A DNA stretch of 64,000 bases from Flavobacterium sp. AED (GTDB lineage: Bacteria; Bacteroidota; Bacteroidia; Flavobacteriales; Flavobacteriaceae), in contig NZ_JSYM01000003.1 of NCBI RefSeq assembly GCF_000812945.1, positions 372,001-436,000 on the forward strand. Direction: 5' to 3'. Under the pieces are notes generated by a model. The model worked only from the letters and a program-made list of their open reading frames with translations. It was not told the origin of the DNA and did no database searches. The translations under genes and the position numbers were made by a program. This document shows, one piece after another, positions 53,141 to 62,074 of this stretch (position 1 is its first letter; each line of letters begins with the position of its first letter).

Positions 53141-54880
53141 TTACTCGCTTGGTTTTTTAAATTCTAAAAAGTTTAAATTGAAATTTCCTTTTTCGAAATA
53201 GACTCTAATTTTATTTGTTCCTTGTTTTAAAACCACATTTTTCAAAGTCACCGTTTGCCAATTACCTATCCCTCCAGAAGATGGAATCGTAATGGTTTCA
53301 GAAAGTTGCCCGTTTTCATCTTTAAGAAAAAGCTTCCCTCCGGCTACTTCACTTGAATACCGAATATCAACATCGAATGTTTTCTCTGCATTTAAATTTA
53401 ATGTGTATTGCAACCATTCCCCGTCTTCAATAAAGGCTACATGAAAACCATTAGTAACTTTATCATTGCAAGATTGAATGTCAACACCATCATTTCTCAT
53501 GGCACCACCTTTATTCCATTTGGTAAATTTAGTGCCATCATAATTGGCGACATCTTTATCAAAATAAGCATATCCGTTTTGCCCTAAATCATATTCTGTT
53601 GCAAACACTTTTCCAGGCAACGGATGACTTTTGTATTTTTTAGTGTCAGTTGTTTGCACTTGTCTGAACATCGCATCAATCACATCATATCTGATGGTCA
53701 GATTTTTAATTTTGTAGTTTTCAGCAATTTGCATTAGCGCTTTTTTTGCAAAAGCTACTGTTGGCTTTTTTCCTCCGGTTGCCCAATATTGCAATAATTG
53801 CTCGTATTCCGGTGTTTTTGTAACCGAAGTAACTCCCGCTAAATTTTCAATTTTTTTCATTGGCCAAAAAGCCCAACCTATATTATTGGATTCTACCAAA
53901 GAGATTGCTTCCTTAAACCAAACATTAGAGTTTTCACCACTTTCACCTAACCAAATTGGCACATTGTATTCGGTTCTGAAATTCAACATATTCTGTATGG
54001 AAGCCGTATCATTATCGTTCCAGTATTTGTGAAAGCTCAACGCCATATTATCGTCCCAAAGCGGAAACATCCCATTGTAATTATTTCCCCAGCAATTTCC
54101 TTCTATAAAAATTAAATGATTGGTATCTACTTCTCTTATGGTCTTTGTAATTCTGACTTGCAATGCTCTTAAAGGCGCGTTAGATTTTTCATCACATCCA
54201 TTTTGATTCGTTCCCGTGAAATTCCAATTGGGTTCATTGATAATATCATAGGCTCCAATCCAAGGATTATCTTTGTAACGCAATGCTAATTTTTTCCAAA
54301 GCGCCACCATTTTATCCTGATTTGCCGTATTTTCCCAAAGTGATGGTTTTGAATCATCATAATCGGATATATTGGCATCTTTTCCCTGACCTCCAGGAGT
54401 TGCATGTAAATCTAAAATCAAATATATTTTATTGGCAGCGCACCATTTCAATACATCATCCGTCATTTTAAAACCTTCTTCCAACCAAGTATTCTGACCC
54501 GAAACTGCTTCTTTTTCAATAGGCAATGTATACAAGTTGTAATGCATGGGCAATCGAATGGAGTTGAAACCCCAAGCCGCCAATGAATCAATATCGCTTT
54601 TTGTAATTCCGTTTGCTTTATAGGCATCATAAAACTTCTCCGTGTTTTTAGTTCCAATTAAATCCGTAATCTTTTGTTTTATTGCATGTTGCGAACCTGC
54701 AAACGAACCAGTTTGAAGCATGTATCCTTCCTGAACCATCCATCCTCCTAATCCCAAACCGCGCAACACCACATTTTGTCCATTTCCATCGACAATTTTC
54801 TGTCCATTTCTATGTAGAAATCCTTGTCCGAAGGAGGAAACTGATAAAGAAATAAGAAATAATAGAACTATTTTTTTCAT
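53141..54880 (-). CDS. GH5 family glucanase with C-terminal CBM6-like domain
   Basis: The protein has about 579 residues from the ATG at 54880, with signal peptide MKKIVLLFLISLSVSSFGQ. The GH5 barrel has RLPMHYN, the acid/base Glu216 in IINEPNW and the nucleophile Glu313 in LGESGEN. From about residue 440 a CBM6-like beta sandwich follows (DIQSCNDKVTNGFHVAFI, GEWLQYTLNLN, ending FNLNFLEFKKPSE). GH5 acts on many beta-glucans; with the neighbours a beta-1,3- or beta-1,6-glucan is likely. It lies 33 bases after the GH30 gene. Confidence 0.9.
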   Translation of the reverse strand: MKKIVLLFLISLSVSSFGQGFLHRNGQKIVDGNGQNVVLRGLGLGGWMVQEGYMLQTGSFAGSQHAIKQKITDLIGTKNTEKFYDAYKANGITKSDIDSLAAWGFNSIRLPMHYNLYTLPIEKEAVSGQNTWLEEGFKMTDDVLKWCAANKIYLILDLHATPGGQGKDANISDYDDSKPSLWENTANQDKMVALWKKLALRYKDNPWIGAYDIINEPNWNFTGTNQNGCDEKSNAPLRALQVRITKTIREVDTNHLIFIEGNCWGNNYNGMFPLWDDNMALSFHKYWNDNDTASIQNMLNFRTEYNVPIWLGESGENSNVWFKEAISLVESNNIGWAFWPMKKIENLAGVTSVTKTPEYEQLLQYWATGGKKPTVAFAKKALMQIAENYKIKNLTIRYDVIDAMFRQVQTTDTKKYKSHPLPGKVFATEYDLGQNGYAYFDKDVANYDGTKFTKWNKGGAMRNDGVDIQSCNDKVTNGFHVAFIEDGEWLQYTLNLNAEKTFDVDIRYSSEVAGGKLFLKDENGQLSETITIPSSGGIGNWQTVTLKNVVLKQGTNKIRVYFEKGNFNLNFLEFKKPSE

Positions 54881-54913
54881 AGAGAAGATTTTAAAACAAA
54901 TCGTTTTTGGCAT

Positions 54914-56371
54914 TTAATAAACTAATGTTTGAATAGCATGAGGCAGTATATAAATTTCGGCAGCTTTTGTTCCAATGCACAAATTATACTTCAACTTCTT
55001 ATCGGTTTTATTCATAACCACCGTTACTGCTTTACCATTCTGGTTTAAAAACGAAGTAGTCATTAAATAGCTTTGACTGGAAACACTGCTTATTCTTTTT
55101 GCGCTTTTACCAATAAATTTAGAAAAATGACCAATAAAATAATAGGAAGGCGTATAGATTAATTCCCCTGTTTTTGTATCGCCATGTATCGGCGAAAAGC
55201 AAAAATTTCCTACATGATTTGGTCCTCCATTTTCATCCAAAAGAATATTCCAATCTGTCCAACCTACTGTACCATTATTAAAGTCATGAATCATGGATTC
55301 TCCATATCGTTCCCCATTTGCCCAAAGTTGTAATTTTTTAAAATCAAATTTCTCAACACAACCTTCCGTGAACATTAAGTTTTTGTCAGGATACATTTCG
55401 TGCACTTTTCCAACATTTTCAAACATAGAATCTCCTCCGCTCCAGTTTTCATACCAATGAAAACCAATTCCCCAAACATATTTATTAGCTTGCGGGTCAT
55501 CAAGAATTGTACTCGCTCTTTGTGCCAGTAAATCTCTGTTGTGATCCCAAACCGTAATTTTTTTATCACCAAGTCCTGCTTTTTTCAATGTTGGTCCCAA
55601 ATAATTCTTCAGAAAATCACGTTCTTCTTCGGCCGTGTAAATACAGGATTCCCATGTTTGTCTAGCCATTGGCTCATTTTGAATTGTCAATCCCCAAACT
55701 GGAATTCCTTCTTTTTGGTAGCTATTAATAAATTTCACATAATAATTAGCCCAAGACTGATAAAATTCAGGTAGTAATCTACCACCTCTCAACATGTTTT
55801 TAGTGTCTTTCATAAAAGCTGGTGGACTCCATGGAGTTACATACAATGTAGCCTTACCTCCAGCTGCTGCAATTGCCTTTTTGATTAATGGAATTTTAAA
55901 TTCTTTATCATGTGCAATGTTGAAACTTTTTAAAGCTGCATCACCTTCATCAATATAAGTATAACTTCCTGAACTAAAATCACAACTGTGAATATTCGTT
56001 CTTATTATTGAATACCCAATTCCTTTTTCTTTATCATAATAAGCTTCTAAGAATTCTTTCTGATTTTCTTTAGTCAATTTAGCAAAAACCTCAGCACTCG
56101 CATCCGTTATTGCTCCACCAATACCCAAAAATGTCTGAAAAGTTTTACTTGGATTCACAAAAACACACAGTTGAGTTTCTAAAGGTTGTTTTAAGTCCGT
56201 GAATTGCAGATTATCTGTTTTTGTTAATCTTAAATTTGTCCCGTCTGCGGTAGTATAGACGGTAACTGTCTTATTATTTGTTGAAAAAGGCTTCGATTGT
56301 ATTTTACTTTTTTGCTGAGCAAAAGCCAAAATAGACACTGCTATAAGTGCAGCCGTTGTGATTTTTTTCAT
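54914..56371 (-). CDS. GH30 family glucanase (signal peptidase I type)
   Basis: The 485-residue protein has the signal peptide MKKITTAALIAVSILAFAQQ. GH30 features are TFLGIGGAITDASAEVF, TPWSPPAFMKDT, the acid/base Glu233 in IQNEPMA and the nucleophile Glu336 in FTEGCVE. A C-terminal beta domain completes the GH30 form. Likely activity is beta-1,6-glucanase or beta-glucosidase. It shares the fold with the gene upstream but differs widely in sequence, so the two are not a recent duplication. Confidence 0.92.
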   Translation of the reverse strand: MKKITTAALIAVSILAFAQQKSKIQSKPFSTNNKTVTVYTTADGTNLRLTKTDNLQFTDLKQPLETQLCVFVNPSKTFQTFLGIGGAITDASAEVFAKLTKENQKEFLEAYYDKEKGIGYSIIRTNIHSCDFSSGSYTYIDEGDAALKSFNIAHDKEFKIPLIKKAIAAAGGKATLYVTPWSPPAFMKDTKNMLRGGRLLPEFYQSWANYYVKFINSYQKEGIPVWGLTIQNEPMARQTWESCIYTAEEERDFLKNYLGPTLKKAGLGDKKITVWDHNRDLLAQRASTILDDPQANKYVWGIGFHWYENWSGGDSMFENVGKVHEMYPDKNLMFTEGCVEKFDFKKLQLWANGERYGESMIHDFNNGTVGWTDWNILLDENGGPNHVGNFCFSPIHGDTKTGELIYTPSYYFIGHFSKFIGKSAKRISSVSSQSYLMTTSFLNQNGKAVTVVMNKTDKKLKYNLCIGTKAAEIYILPHAIQTLVY

Positions 56372-56414
56372 TCTATAAATATTACGTATGTTATTTTACC
56401 AAATATAGGCAGTT

Positions 56415-57869
56415 TTACCAAATAAATGTCCCTACTGAACCCGATTCTAATGACGTTGTTACCCAATTTCCATTGTACTTAACATTGAAAATTTCAGCAT
56501 TACTTCCATCATTTTCAACAATTAAAACGTTTTTCCCACTTGGTGTTTTAAAAGCTACGTTATTCAAGTTCCCACTTATAGTACTTGCAATTCTAACGGA
56601 ACCTGCAGGCACAAATTTAGAAGCATGTGCAATGATATAATACCCTACATTTCTGGTAAAATTATCACTACTATTTATCGTCAATGCTCCTTTACAGGTT
56701 GTACAACCACCCGGAGTATTAGGCCCAAAAGAAGCATTATTGGCTAAGTTCCATTCTAATGCTGTTTTGCTCCAATTTCTCATAGAACCAATAACAACAT
56801 TTTTCACATGCCATTTCAAATCCCCTTCAAAACTTCCGGTTGAGGATGTGTATTGTTCTGTGAAATATAAGTTTTTATTAGGGAAAGCATTGTGAACTGT
56901 TGACAAAGCACTTATATCTCCTTCGTACAAATGAAATGCAGAACCATCAACAAAAGGATAAGCTCCAGAATCGTTTAGAACTGCTATAGGATATTCCGGT
57001 TTGTTGCAATTATGGTCATAAGCCACAATTTTAGTCGTCAAATTTGCAGCCTGAAAAGCTGGTCCCAAATTGTTTTTTATAAAATCGGCCTGTTGTGAAG
57101 CGAGCATCAGCATACTAGGATTATTTCCAGGATGCAACGGCTCATTTTGTGGCGTAATGGCGTCAATAGTAATCCCTTCGGCTTTCATTTTTTGGATGTA
57201 TTTCACAAAATACTGTGCATAAATTCCATAATACTCCGATTTCAAACTTCCTCCAATAAAATTAGCATTGTCTTTCATCCATACTGGCGGGGACCATGGC
57301 GTAGCCATAATTTTAATCTTTGGATTGATTGCCACAATTTCTTTTAACATGGGAATCAAATCCGTTTTATCCGGAGCTAAACTAAAATTGTCTAAATTCA
57401 TATCTGTTTGTCCGCTTGGCAAATCATCATAAGTAAAGGGCGTAGCATTCATATCTGAGGCGCCAATACTGATTCTTAAATAACTTATTGCAATTGAATT
57501 GCCATTGGCACCAAATAATTCTTGCAATAATTCTTGTCTTTTTTGTGTATTTAATAAATTAATAACTTGAGCGCTTCCTCCAGTCAAAGTGTATCCAAAT
57601 CCATCAATACTTTGAAATGTCTGAGAATCATCAACCTCAATAGTAGCATAATTATTATAGGTTGTCCCAAATGCTAAAATTGATGTTTGCTTTTGAAGAT
57701 TTACAGTCTGATTGCCTTTGGTCAACCAAAAGTCAACTTCATTTACTGCTACCGGTGGAGTTGGTTTTGGAGTAGGATTAACAGTATCACTAGCCGGAGA
57801 ACATTTAGATAGCAGGACTGATAAGGTTATTAAAAAGAAAATTTTCATAGTATATTTTATAGTATTCAT
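56415..57869 (-). CDS. GH30 family endo-beta-1,6-glucanase-like lipoprotein
   Basis: The 484-residue protein has a lipoprotein signal (IFFLITLSVLLSKC), then a Pro/Thr-rich linker and the GH30 barrel: SIDGFGYTLTGGSAQVI, TPWSPPVWMKDN, acid/base Glu243 in TPQNEPLHPG, nucleophile Glu338 in YFTEQYTS. This form resembles bacterial endo-beta-1,6-glucanases (GH30 subfamily 3). The lipid anchor suggests a surface position, so it may make the first cuts. The start at 57869 follows the previous stop by one base; an ATG at 57848 also gives a working signal. Confidence 0.9.
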   Translation of the reverse strand: MNTIKYTMKIFFLITLSVLLSKCSPASDTVNPTPKPTPPVAVNEVDFWLTKGNQTVNLQKQTSILAFGTTYNNYATIEVDDSQTFQSIDGFGYTLTGGSAQVINLLNTQKRQELLQELFGANGNSIAISYLRISIGASDMNATPFTYDDLPSGQTDMNLDNFSLAPDKTDLIPMLKEIVAINPKIKIMATPWSPPVWMKDNANFIGGSLKSEYYGIYAQYFVKYIQKMKAEGITIDAITPQNEPLHPGNNPSMLMLASQQADFIKNNLGPAFQAANLTTKIVAYDHNCNKPEYPIAVLNDSGAYPFVDGSAFHLYEGDISALSTVHNAFPNKNLYFTEQYTSSTGSFEGDLKWHVKNVVIGSMRNWSKTALEWNLANNASFGPNTPGGCTTCKGALTINSSDNFTRNVGYYIIAHASKFVPAGSVRIASTISGNLNNVAFKTPSGKNVLIVENDGSNAEIFNVKYNGNWVTTSLESGSVGTFIW

Positions 57870-57870
57870 A

Positions 57871-58719
57871 TTAATTATTAAAATTTATTTCGACATAAAC
57901 CGGCAAATGGTCTGATGGATATCTTACATTTTTTGAATCGCTTAAAACTGCATATTTTTTGACTTTTAAAACACTGTCTTTAGAAATAAAAATATAGTCT
58001 ATCAATTTGGTTACTGGTTCATTATGTACAAAATTATTAAATGTTCCAGAAGGTCCAAAAGGCTTCTCTACTGAAGCTTCTCTACAATCGTTCATTACTT
58101 TTTTTAGTGCGATTATTCTATCTTCGTTAGGTTCTGAATTGAAATCTCCCATAAAAATTACAGGATATTTTTTAGTGTTCAGTTCCTTTATTTTCGAAAG
58201 AATAAGCTGTATTCCTTTGGTTCTTGCGTCTTCGCCAATGTGATCCAAATGCGTATTAAAAACCCAAAACAGTTGTTTTGTTTTCAAATCCTTGAACAGC
58301 GCATACGTACAAACTCGGTTGCAAGCGGCATCCCATCCCATAGAAATTTCATTTGGTGTTTCAGAAAGCCAAAAAGTGTTGCTTTCCTTAACGCTAAATC
58401 TTTCCTTTTTATAAAAAATATTCGAAGATTCTCCTTTTCCAATTCCTTCTCTCCCAATACCTACATTATCATATTGCAATAGCGCCGTTGCAATATCAAT
58501 AACTTGATTGGGTCTTGCTTCTTGAACTCCAAAAATATCTGGTTCGTAAAATTGAATCTGCGATGTAAAATAATCTTTTCGATGGTTCCAATCATTTTCT
58601 CCGTCACTCGCAACATCCAAACGAATGTTATACGTCATTACTTTTAATGTTTGGGCTTGAGAAAACAAACTCATTAGAAGAAAAAACACCGAATAGATTA
58701 TTTTTTTTGACTGATACAT
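57871..58719 (-). CDS. secreted endonuclease/exonuclease/phosphatase-fold protein
   Basis: The 282-residue protein has a signal peptide (MYQSKKIIYSVFFLLMSLFSQAQ). The EEP fold is clear: LKVMTYNIRLD, FGVQEARPNQ, NTHLDHIGEDAR, MGDFNSEPNED and the final SDHLPVYVEI with the catalytic Asp-His. EEP enzymes cut phosphodiesters or phosphomonoesters; an exported one within a glycan operon could remove phosphate from the glycan or act on extracellular DNA. It is tightly coupled to the GH30 lipoprotein gene (one-base gap). Confidence 0.9.
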   Translation of the reverse strand: MYQSKKIIYSVFFLLMSLFSQAQTLKVMTYNIRLDVASDGENDWNHRKDYFTSQIQFYEPDIFGVQEARPNQVIDIATALLQYDNVGIGREGIGKGESSNIFYKKERFSVKESNTFWLSETPNEISMGWDAACNRVCTYALFKDLKTKQLFWVFNTHLDHIGEDARTKGIQLILSKIKELNTKKYPVIFMGDFNSEPNEDRIIALKKVMNDCREASVEKPFGPSGTFNNFVHNEPVTKLIDYIFISKDSVLKVKKYAVLSDSKNVRYPSDHLPVYVEINFNN

Positions 58720-58751
58720 TTCTTTATTTTTAAATTATTATTCTCCACTGA

Positions 58752-58780
58752 AGCTTCTATCCAACTTACATATAGAAGCT
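58752..58780 (-). other. hairpin between the GH16 and EEP genes
   Basis: The 9-bp stem AGCTTCTAT/ATAGAAGCT has an 11-base loop and no T tract. Possible mRNA processing or stability element inside the operon. Confidence 0.4.
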
Positions 58781-58816
58781 CACAATGAAGAACGTACTAA
58801 CTAAACAAAAACACCA

Positions 58817-59920
58817 TTAATTATACACTCTAATATAATCTATCTCAAAAGTTGAAGAAGTAAAATTAGGATCAACAGGACCTCCCCAAACACCTCCCAT
58901 TGCTAAATTTACAATCAAGTAAAAGTTTTTGTTGAATGGAAATTTATCTGAATTTACAAACGTATAATACAAAATATCATCTACGTAAAACTTTATAGAA
59001 GTAGCCGTCCAATCAGCTGTATAGATATGAAATTCGGTATTATCATTAGGCACATTTATAGTTCCTGTATCTGGAGTATTTCCTGAACGCCCGGGGGAGT
59101 GCAATGATGAATGATTGACATTCAACTCTTTCCCAACAGATTCTAAAATATCTACTTCACCACATGCAGGCCACCCAACACTGCCAATATTGCTTCCCAG
59201 CATCCAAACTGCAGGCCAAGTCCCAACTCCAGTAGGTAATTTTGCTCTAATCACTATTTTGCCATAAGTAAAATCAAATTTTCCATTGGATTCCAGTCTT
59301 CCAGAAGTATAGTTTCCTTTCCCATATTGTTCCCTAATGGCTTTTATTTTCAAAACTCCCCCTTCAACAATGGTGTTTTCTGAACGATTGGTATACGATT
59401 GAAGTTCGTCGTTTACATAACCTGGATCCCATACTTGAAAATTCCATTTGGAGGCATCAGGTGCTCCGTCAATATTAAATTCATCTGACCAAACTAAAGA
59501 AGATCCCACAAAAACTGTTAATGAAAGCTTGGAAGAAATAAAATGCTCTGAATTGTATGCAGATACATATATAACATAAGTATTAGTCCCTGATGTTGTA
59601 TAGGTATAAGTAAAATCCCCACTTGTTAGCTCTTTAGTTTCTCCATTTCCAAGTAAAATTTTATAGGAAGTTGCATTAGTTGCACTTATACTAAAATTCA
59701 CAGTTCCGGTACCATTCCCATTTGGATTTTGTGCACTTACTCCAACTACTGTTGCTGAAATTGCAAGATTTGAAGGCGTTATTACAGCTTCACTTCCATC
59801 ATTAGTACTCCCACTACAGGAAAACAACATGAAAAAATTAGCTAAAGCAATGAAAAACAGAACTTTTGAAAATCGATAATTATTGTTTTTTGAAAATTGA
59901 ATCAACACATTATTTTTCAT
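58817..59920 (-). CDS. GH16 beta-1,3-glucanase (laminarinase-like) lipoprotein with PKD-like domain
   Basis: The 367-residue protein has an N-terminal hydrophobic segment ending in a lipobox-like FMLFSC (about 31-36). A PKD-like module (about 50-135) is followed by the GH16 domain: WSDEFN, ELQSYTNR, WPAVWMLG, and the catalytic EVDILE with Glu255 nucleophile and Glu260 acid/base. The layout fits beta-1,3-glucanases such as laminarinases. The PKD-like part is closely related to one in the next lipoprotein upstream. A terminator-like hairpin separates these two genes. Confidence 0.94.
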   Translation of the reverse strand: MKNNVLIQFSKNNNYRFSKVLFFIALANFFMLFSCSGSTNDGSEAVITPSNLAISATVVGVSAQNPNGNGTGTVNFSISATNATSYKILLGNGETKELTSGDFTYTYTTSGTNTYVIYVSAYNSEHFISSKLSLTVFVGSSLVWSDEFNIDGAPDASKWNFQVWDPGYVNDELQSYTNRSENTIVEGGVLKIKAIREQYGKGNYTSGRLESNGKFDFTYGKIVIRAKLPTGVGTWPAVWMLGSNIGSVGWPACGEVDILESVGKELNVNHSSLHSPGRSGNTPDTGTINVPNDNTEFHIYTADWTATSIKFYVDDILYYTFVNSDKFPFNKNFYLIVNLAMGGVWGGPVDPNFTSSTFEIDYIRVYN

Positions 59921-59955
59921 ATTTTTTTATTTTTTTAAAACTAATGTTAAAATAA

Positions 59956-59986
59956 AGCTCAGAACTACCAAATGTAGTTCTGAGCT
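59956..59986 (-). terminator. intra-operon terminator-like hairpin before GH16
   Basis: A perfect 13-bp stem (AGCTCAGAACTAC/GTAGTTCTGAGCT) over CAAAT (plus strand) is followed on the minus strand by TTTATTTTAAC. It lies 19 bases after the lipoprotein stop and 35 bases before the GH16 start. Confidence 0.75.
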
Positions 59987-60005
59987 CACATTTAATTTCA
60001 ATTAA

Positions 60006-60965
60006 TTAGAGTGCTGGTTTTAATTTTAAGTACCACGCATTTCCAGTTTCAGTTCCTTGAACTCTAACATACAAATAAGTTGATGTTATAGCCAAAATCT
60101 CATATTCTTTCTGAACAGCACCATACCCTATAAAGGTATTAACTCCTGATAATAAAATACTAGTCTGAGTAGAAGGGGAATTTGCAGGCTTAGATGCAAC
60201 AGCAGGTGCTCCTGATGATGCAGGTATAAAACTAAAAGCCGAAGTTCCTCCTCCATAAGGATAACATCCTTCATCACCTGATGATGGAATACCCGGAAGA
60301 CTTGTCAACGAACCCGTTTTTGTGAATGCTCCATCCGGAGTGGTAACTTGTAAAGAATAAGTTCCTGTTCCGGTAACTTTAGCAAAAGTAAAAGTGGCTG
60401 TATAAAACCCATTTGCAGAAGCAACTTTTTCATTAACTCCAGCAGCCCACCATTCTGGATTAATAGAATCTACACTCCATGGACCAACACCAAGATGACC
60501 TGTTACGCTTTTATCAACAACCCAAGTTTTTGACGCATTATTTGTTAAAGCTGTAACGATTGAAGCATCAACAGTAAAATCACTTCTTACCGTAACATCC
60601 TTAGTGACATTTGTAGAAGACCCACCTTTACCATAAGCAACAACAGTAATCCTATAGGTATTTATACCAAGAGTTGTGTACTTTTTAGTAGCTGTAGCAT
60701 TAGGCAAATAGATTAAATCTACTGCAGTATTAGCATCATAATCTATTTTATATGAAAGAGCATTTTCTCCCGTTACAGAAATTTTTACGCTTCCTGAACC
60801 GTCACCATTTGGATGCGCTGCATCTTGCCCTACAACTTCTGTATTGACAACAATATTTGACGGAGCTGTTAAATCTCCTAACGAATAGGTTTCTTGAGTA
60901 CAACTACTTAATGTTAGAAGCAACACCAAGAAAACACCAAAAATATATTTTAAATTTGTTTTCAT
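60006..60965 (-). CDS. surface lipoprotein with PKD-like domain (SusE/F-position glycan-binding candidate)
   Basis: The 319-residue protein has a lipobox (VFLVLLLTLSSC, Cys22). A PKD-like module covers about 35-130 (EVVGQDAAHPNGDGSGSVKI, GINTYRITVVAYG) and is followed by a second domain with NNASKTWVVDKSVTGHLGVGP (Lys-Thr-Trp-Val-Val-Asp), as found in other flavobacterial surface proteins. Its place after SusD suggests glycan binding at the cell surface; no catalytic motif is seen. It begins 9 bases after the previous gene. Confidence 0.82.
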   Translation of the reverse strand: MKTNLKYIFGVFLVLLLTLSSCTQETYSLGDLTAPSNIVVNTEVVGQDAAHPNGDGSGSVKISVTGENALSYKIDYDANTAVDLIYLPNATATKKYTTLGINTYRITVVAYGKGGSSTNVTKDVTVRSDFTVDASIVTALTNNASKTWVVDKSVTGHLGVGPWSVDSINPEWWAAGVNEKVASANGFYTATFTFAKVTGTGTYSLQVTTPDGAFTKTGSLTSLPGIPSSGDEGCYPYGGGTSAFSFIPASSGAPAVASKPANSPSTQTSILLSGVNTFIGYGAVQKEYEILAITSTYLYVRVQGTETGNAWYLKLKPAL

Positions 60966-60974
60966 AGTTTTATT

Positions 60975-62060
60975 TTAATTTGTTAATCGAATGTTATCAA
61001 CATAAATAACTTCTCCAACTCCAGGATCTGAATCATTGTAACGCAAAACAAGTTGTGTAAATTTAGCTCCTGCAGGTATCCCTGAAATAGTACTGTAATC
61101 AAATACAATTTCTTCCCAAGCGCCAGATGTAGTAAATGGTGCTTTTAGTACCGCAACTCCATTTGCAGGAGTTCCACCAACAGCCCATTCTAATTCAACA
61201 TTTAATTTTTTACCAATATTTGCAGGATCAGGATTGTAAGCTAAAACTTTAATTTTACTTCCATACGCAAAATTAAGAGGGATATTCAATGGACTATACG
61301 TACCACTCCATGAAGGCACTCCAGTTGGTTTAGTATATTTACCTACTGTTGCACTAGTATTTAAACCTGTCGCATTTGGATTTGCTACTTTAGAAAAAGT
61401 CACATCACCAAAAGTTCCAAAAAAGTAATTTACGGCTGCAGTTTCAAAATCAATAGGGAATCCAAATAATGTTTTAGTTCCTTGCGCAGTTGCCACTCCA
61501 CCACTTTGGGCTATCACTTTCAAAACAAAAGGTCCTCCCGTTGCCGGATATGTATGAGCTGGCAATTCTTGGTCTATAGCCATTGGTGTACCTACTTCAT
61601 TTGACACATCTCCATAATATACTAAAAATGATTTAGCGTATAATGCTGTAGCTTTTACTTTCATCTCACCAGAGGTAGAAATGATTAAGTTTTCGGGAGC
61701 TCTATAAACAACATCTAATGGAAATGTTTGTTCTGTTTTAGCACCAGAGATAGAAGTAGCAATAATTTTTACCGTATATTTTCCTTCAGGATAAACGTGA
61801 GTTGTACTTGCTCCTGGAGCAACTGTTGCTGGTGATCCAGTACCTTGCCCATAAACTACTTGAAACGAAGTAGCGCCATCAGCTGTTGGAGTTATCTTTA
61901 CTTTCCCTGAGTTATCCGTACTGATATCAAATATTTTATTGACATTTGCTGATGAATCTGTCCCTAAAAGAGCAGTGTCATTATTGATTCCCTCAACAGT
62001 ACAACTTATAGTAACAGCCAGTAGTAATACAAAGCTGAAAATAAATTTTATCTTTTTCAT
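60975..62060 (-). CDS. surface lipoprotein with two PKD-like modules and a C-terminal beta-sandwich domain
   Basis: The 361-residue protein has a lipobox (LLLAVTISC, Cys20). Two PKD-like modules follow (about 40-118 with THVYPEGKYTVKIIATS; 120-195 with AHTYPATGGPFVLKVIAQS). A C-terminal beta-sandwich (about 200-361), ending GEVIYVDNIRLTN, resembles carbohydrate-binding modules. It lies 14 bases after SusD in the operon, the position of SusE-type glycan-binding proteins. Confidence 0.82.
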   Translation of the reverse strand: MKKIKFIFSFVLLLAVTISCTVEGINNDTALLGTDSSANVNKIFDISTDNSGKVKITPTADGATSFQVVYGQGTGSPATVAPGASTTHVYPEGKYTVKIIATSISGAKTEQTFPLDVVYRAPENLIISTSGEMKVKATALYAKSFLVYYGDVSNEVGTPMAIDQELPAHTYPATGGPFVLKVIAQSGGVATAQGTKTLFGFPIDFETAAVNYFFGTFGDVTFSKVANPNATGLNTSATVGKYTKPTGVPSWSGTYSPLNIPLNFAYGSKIKVLAYNPDPANIGKKLNVELEWAVGGTPANGVAVLKAPFTTSGAWEEIVFDYSTISGIPAGAKFTQLVLRYNDSDPGVGEVIYVDNIRLTN

Positions 62061-62074
62061 AATTTTATCTTTTA

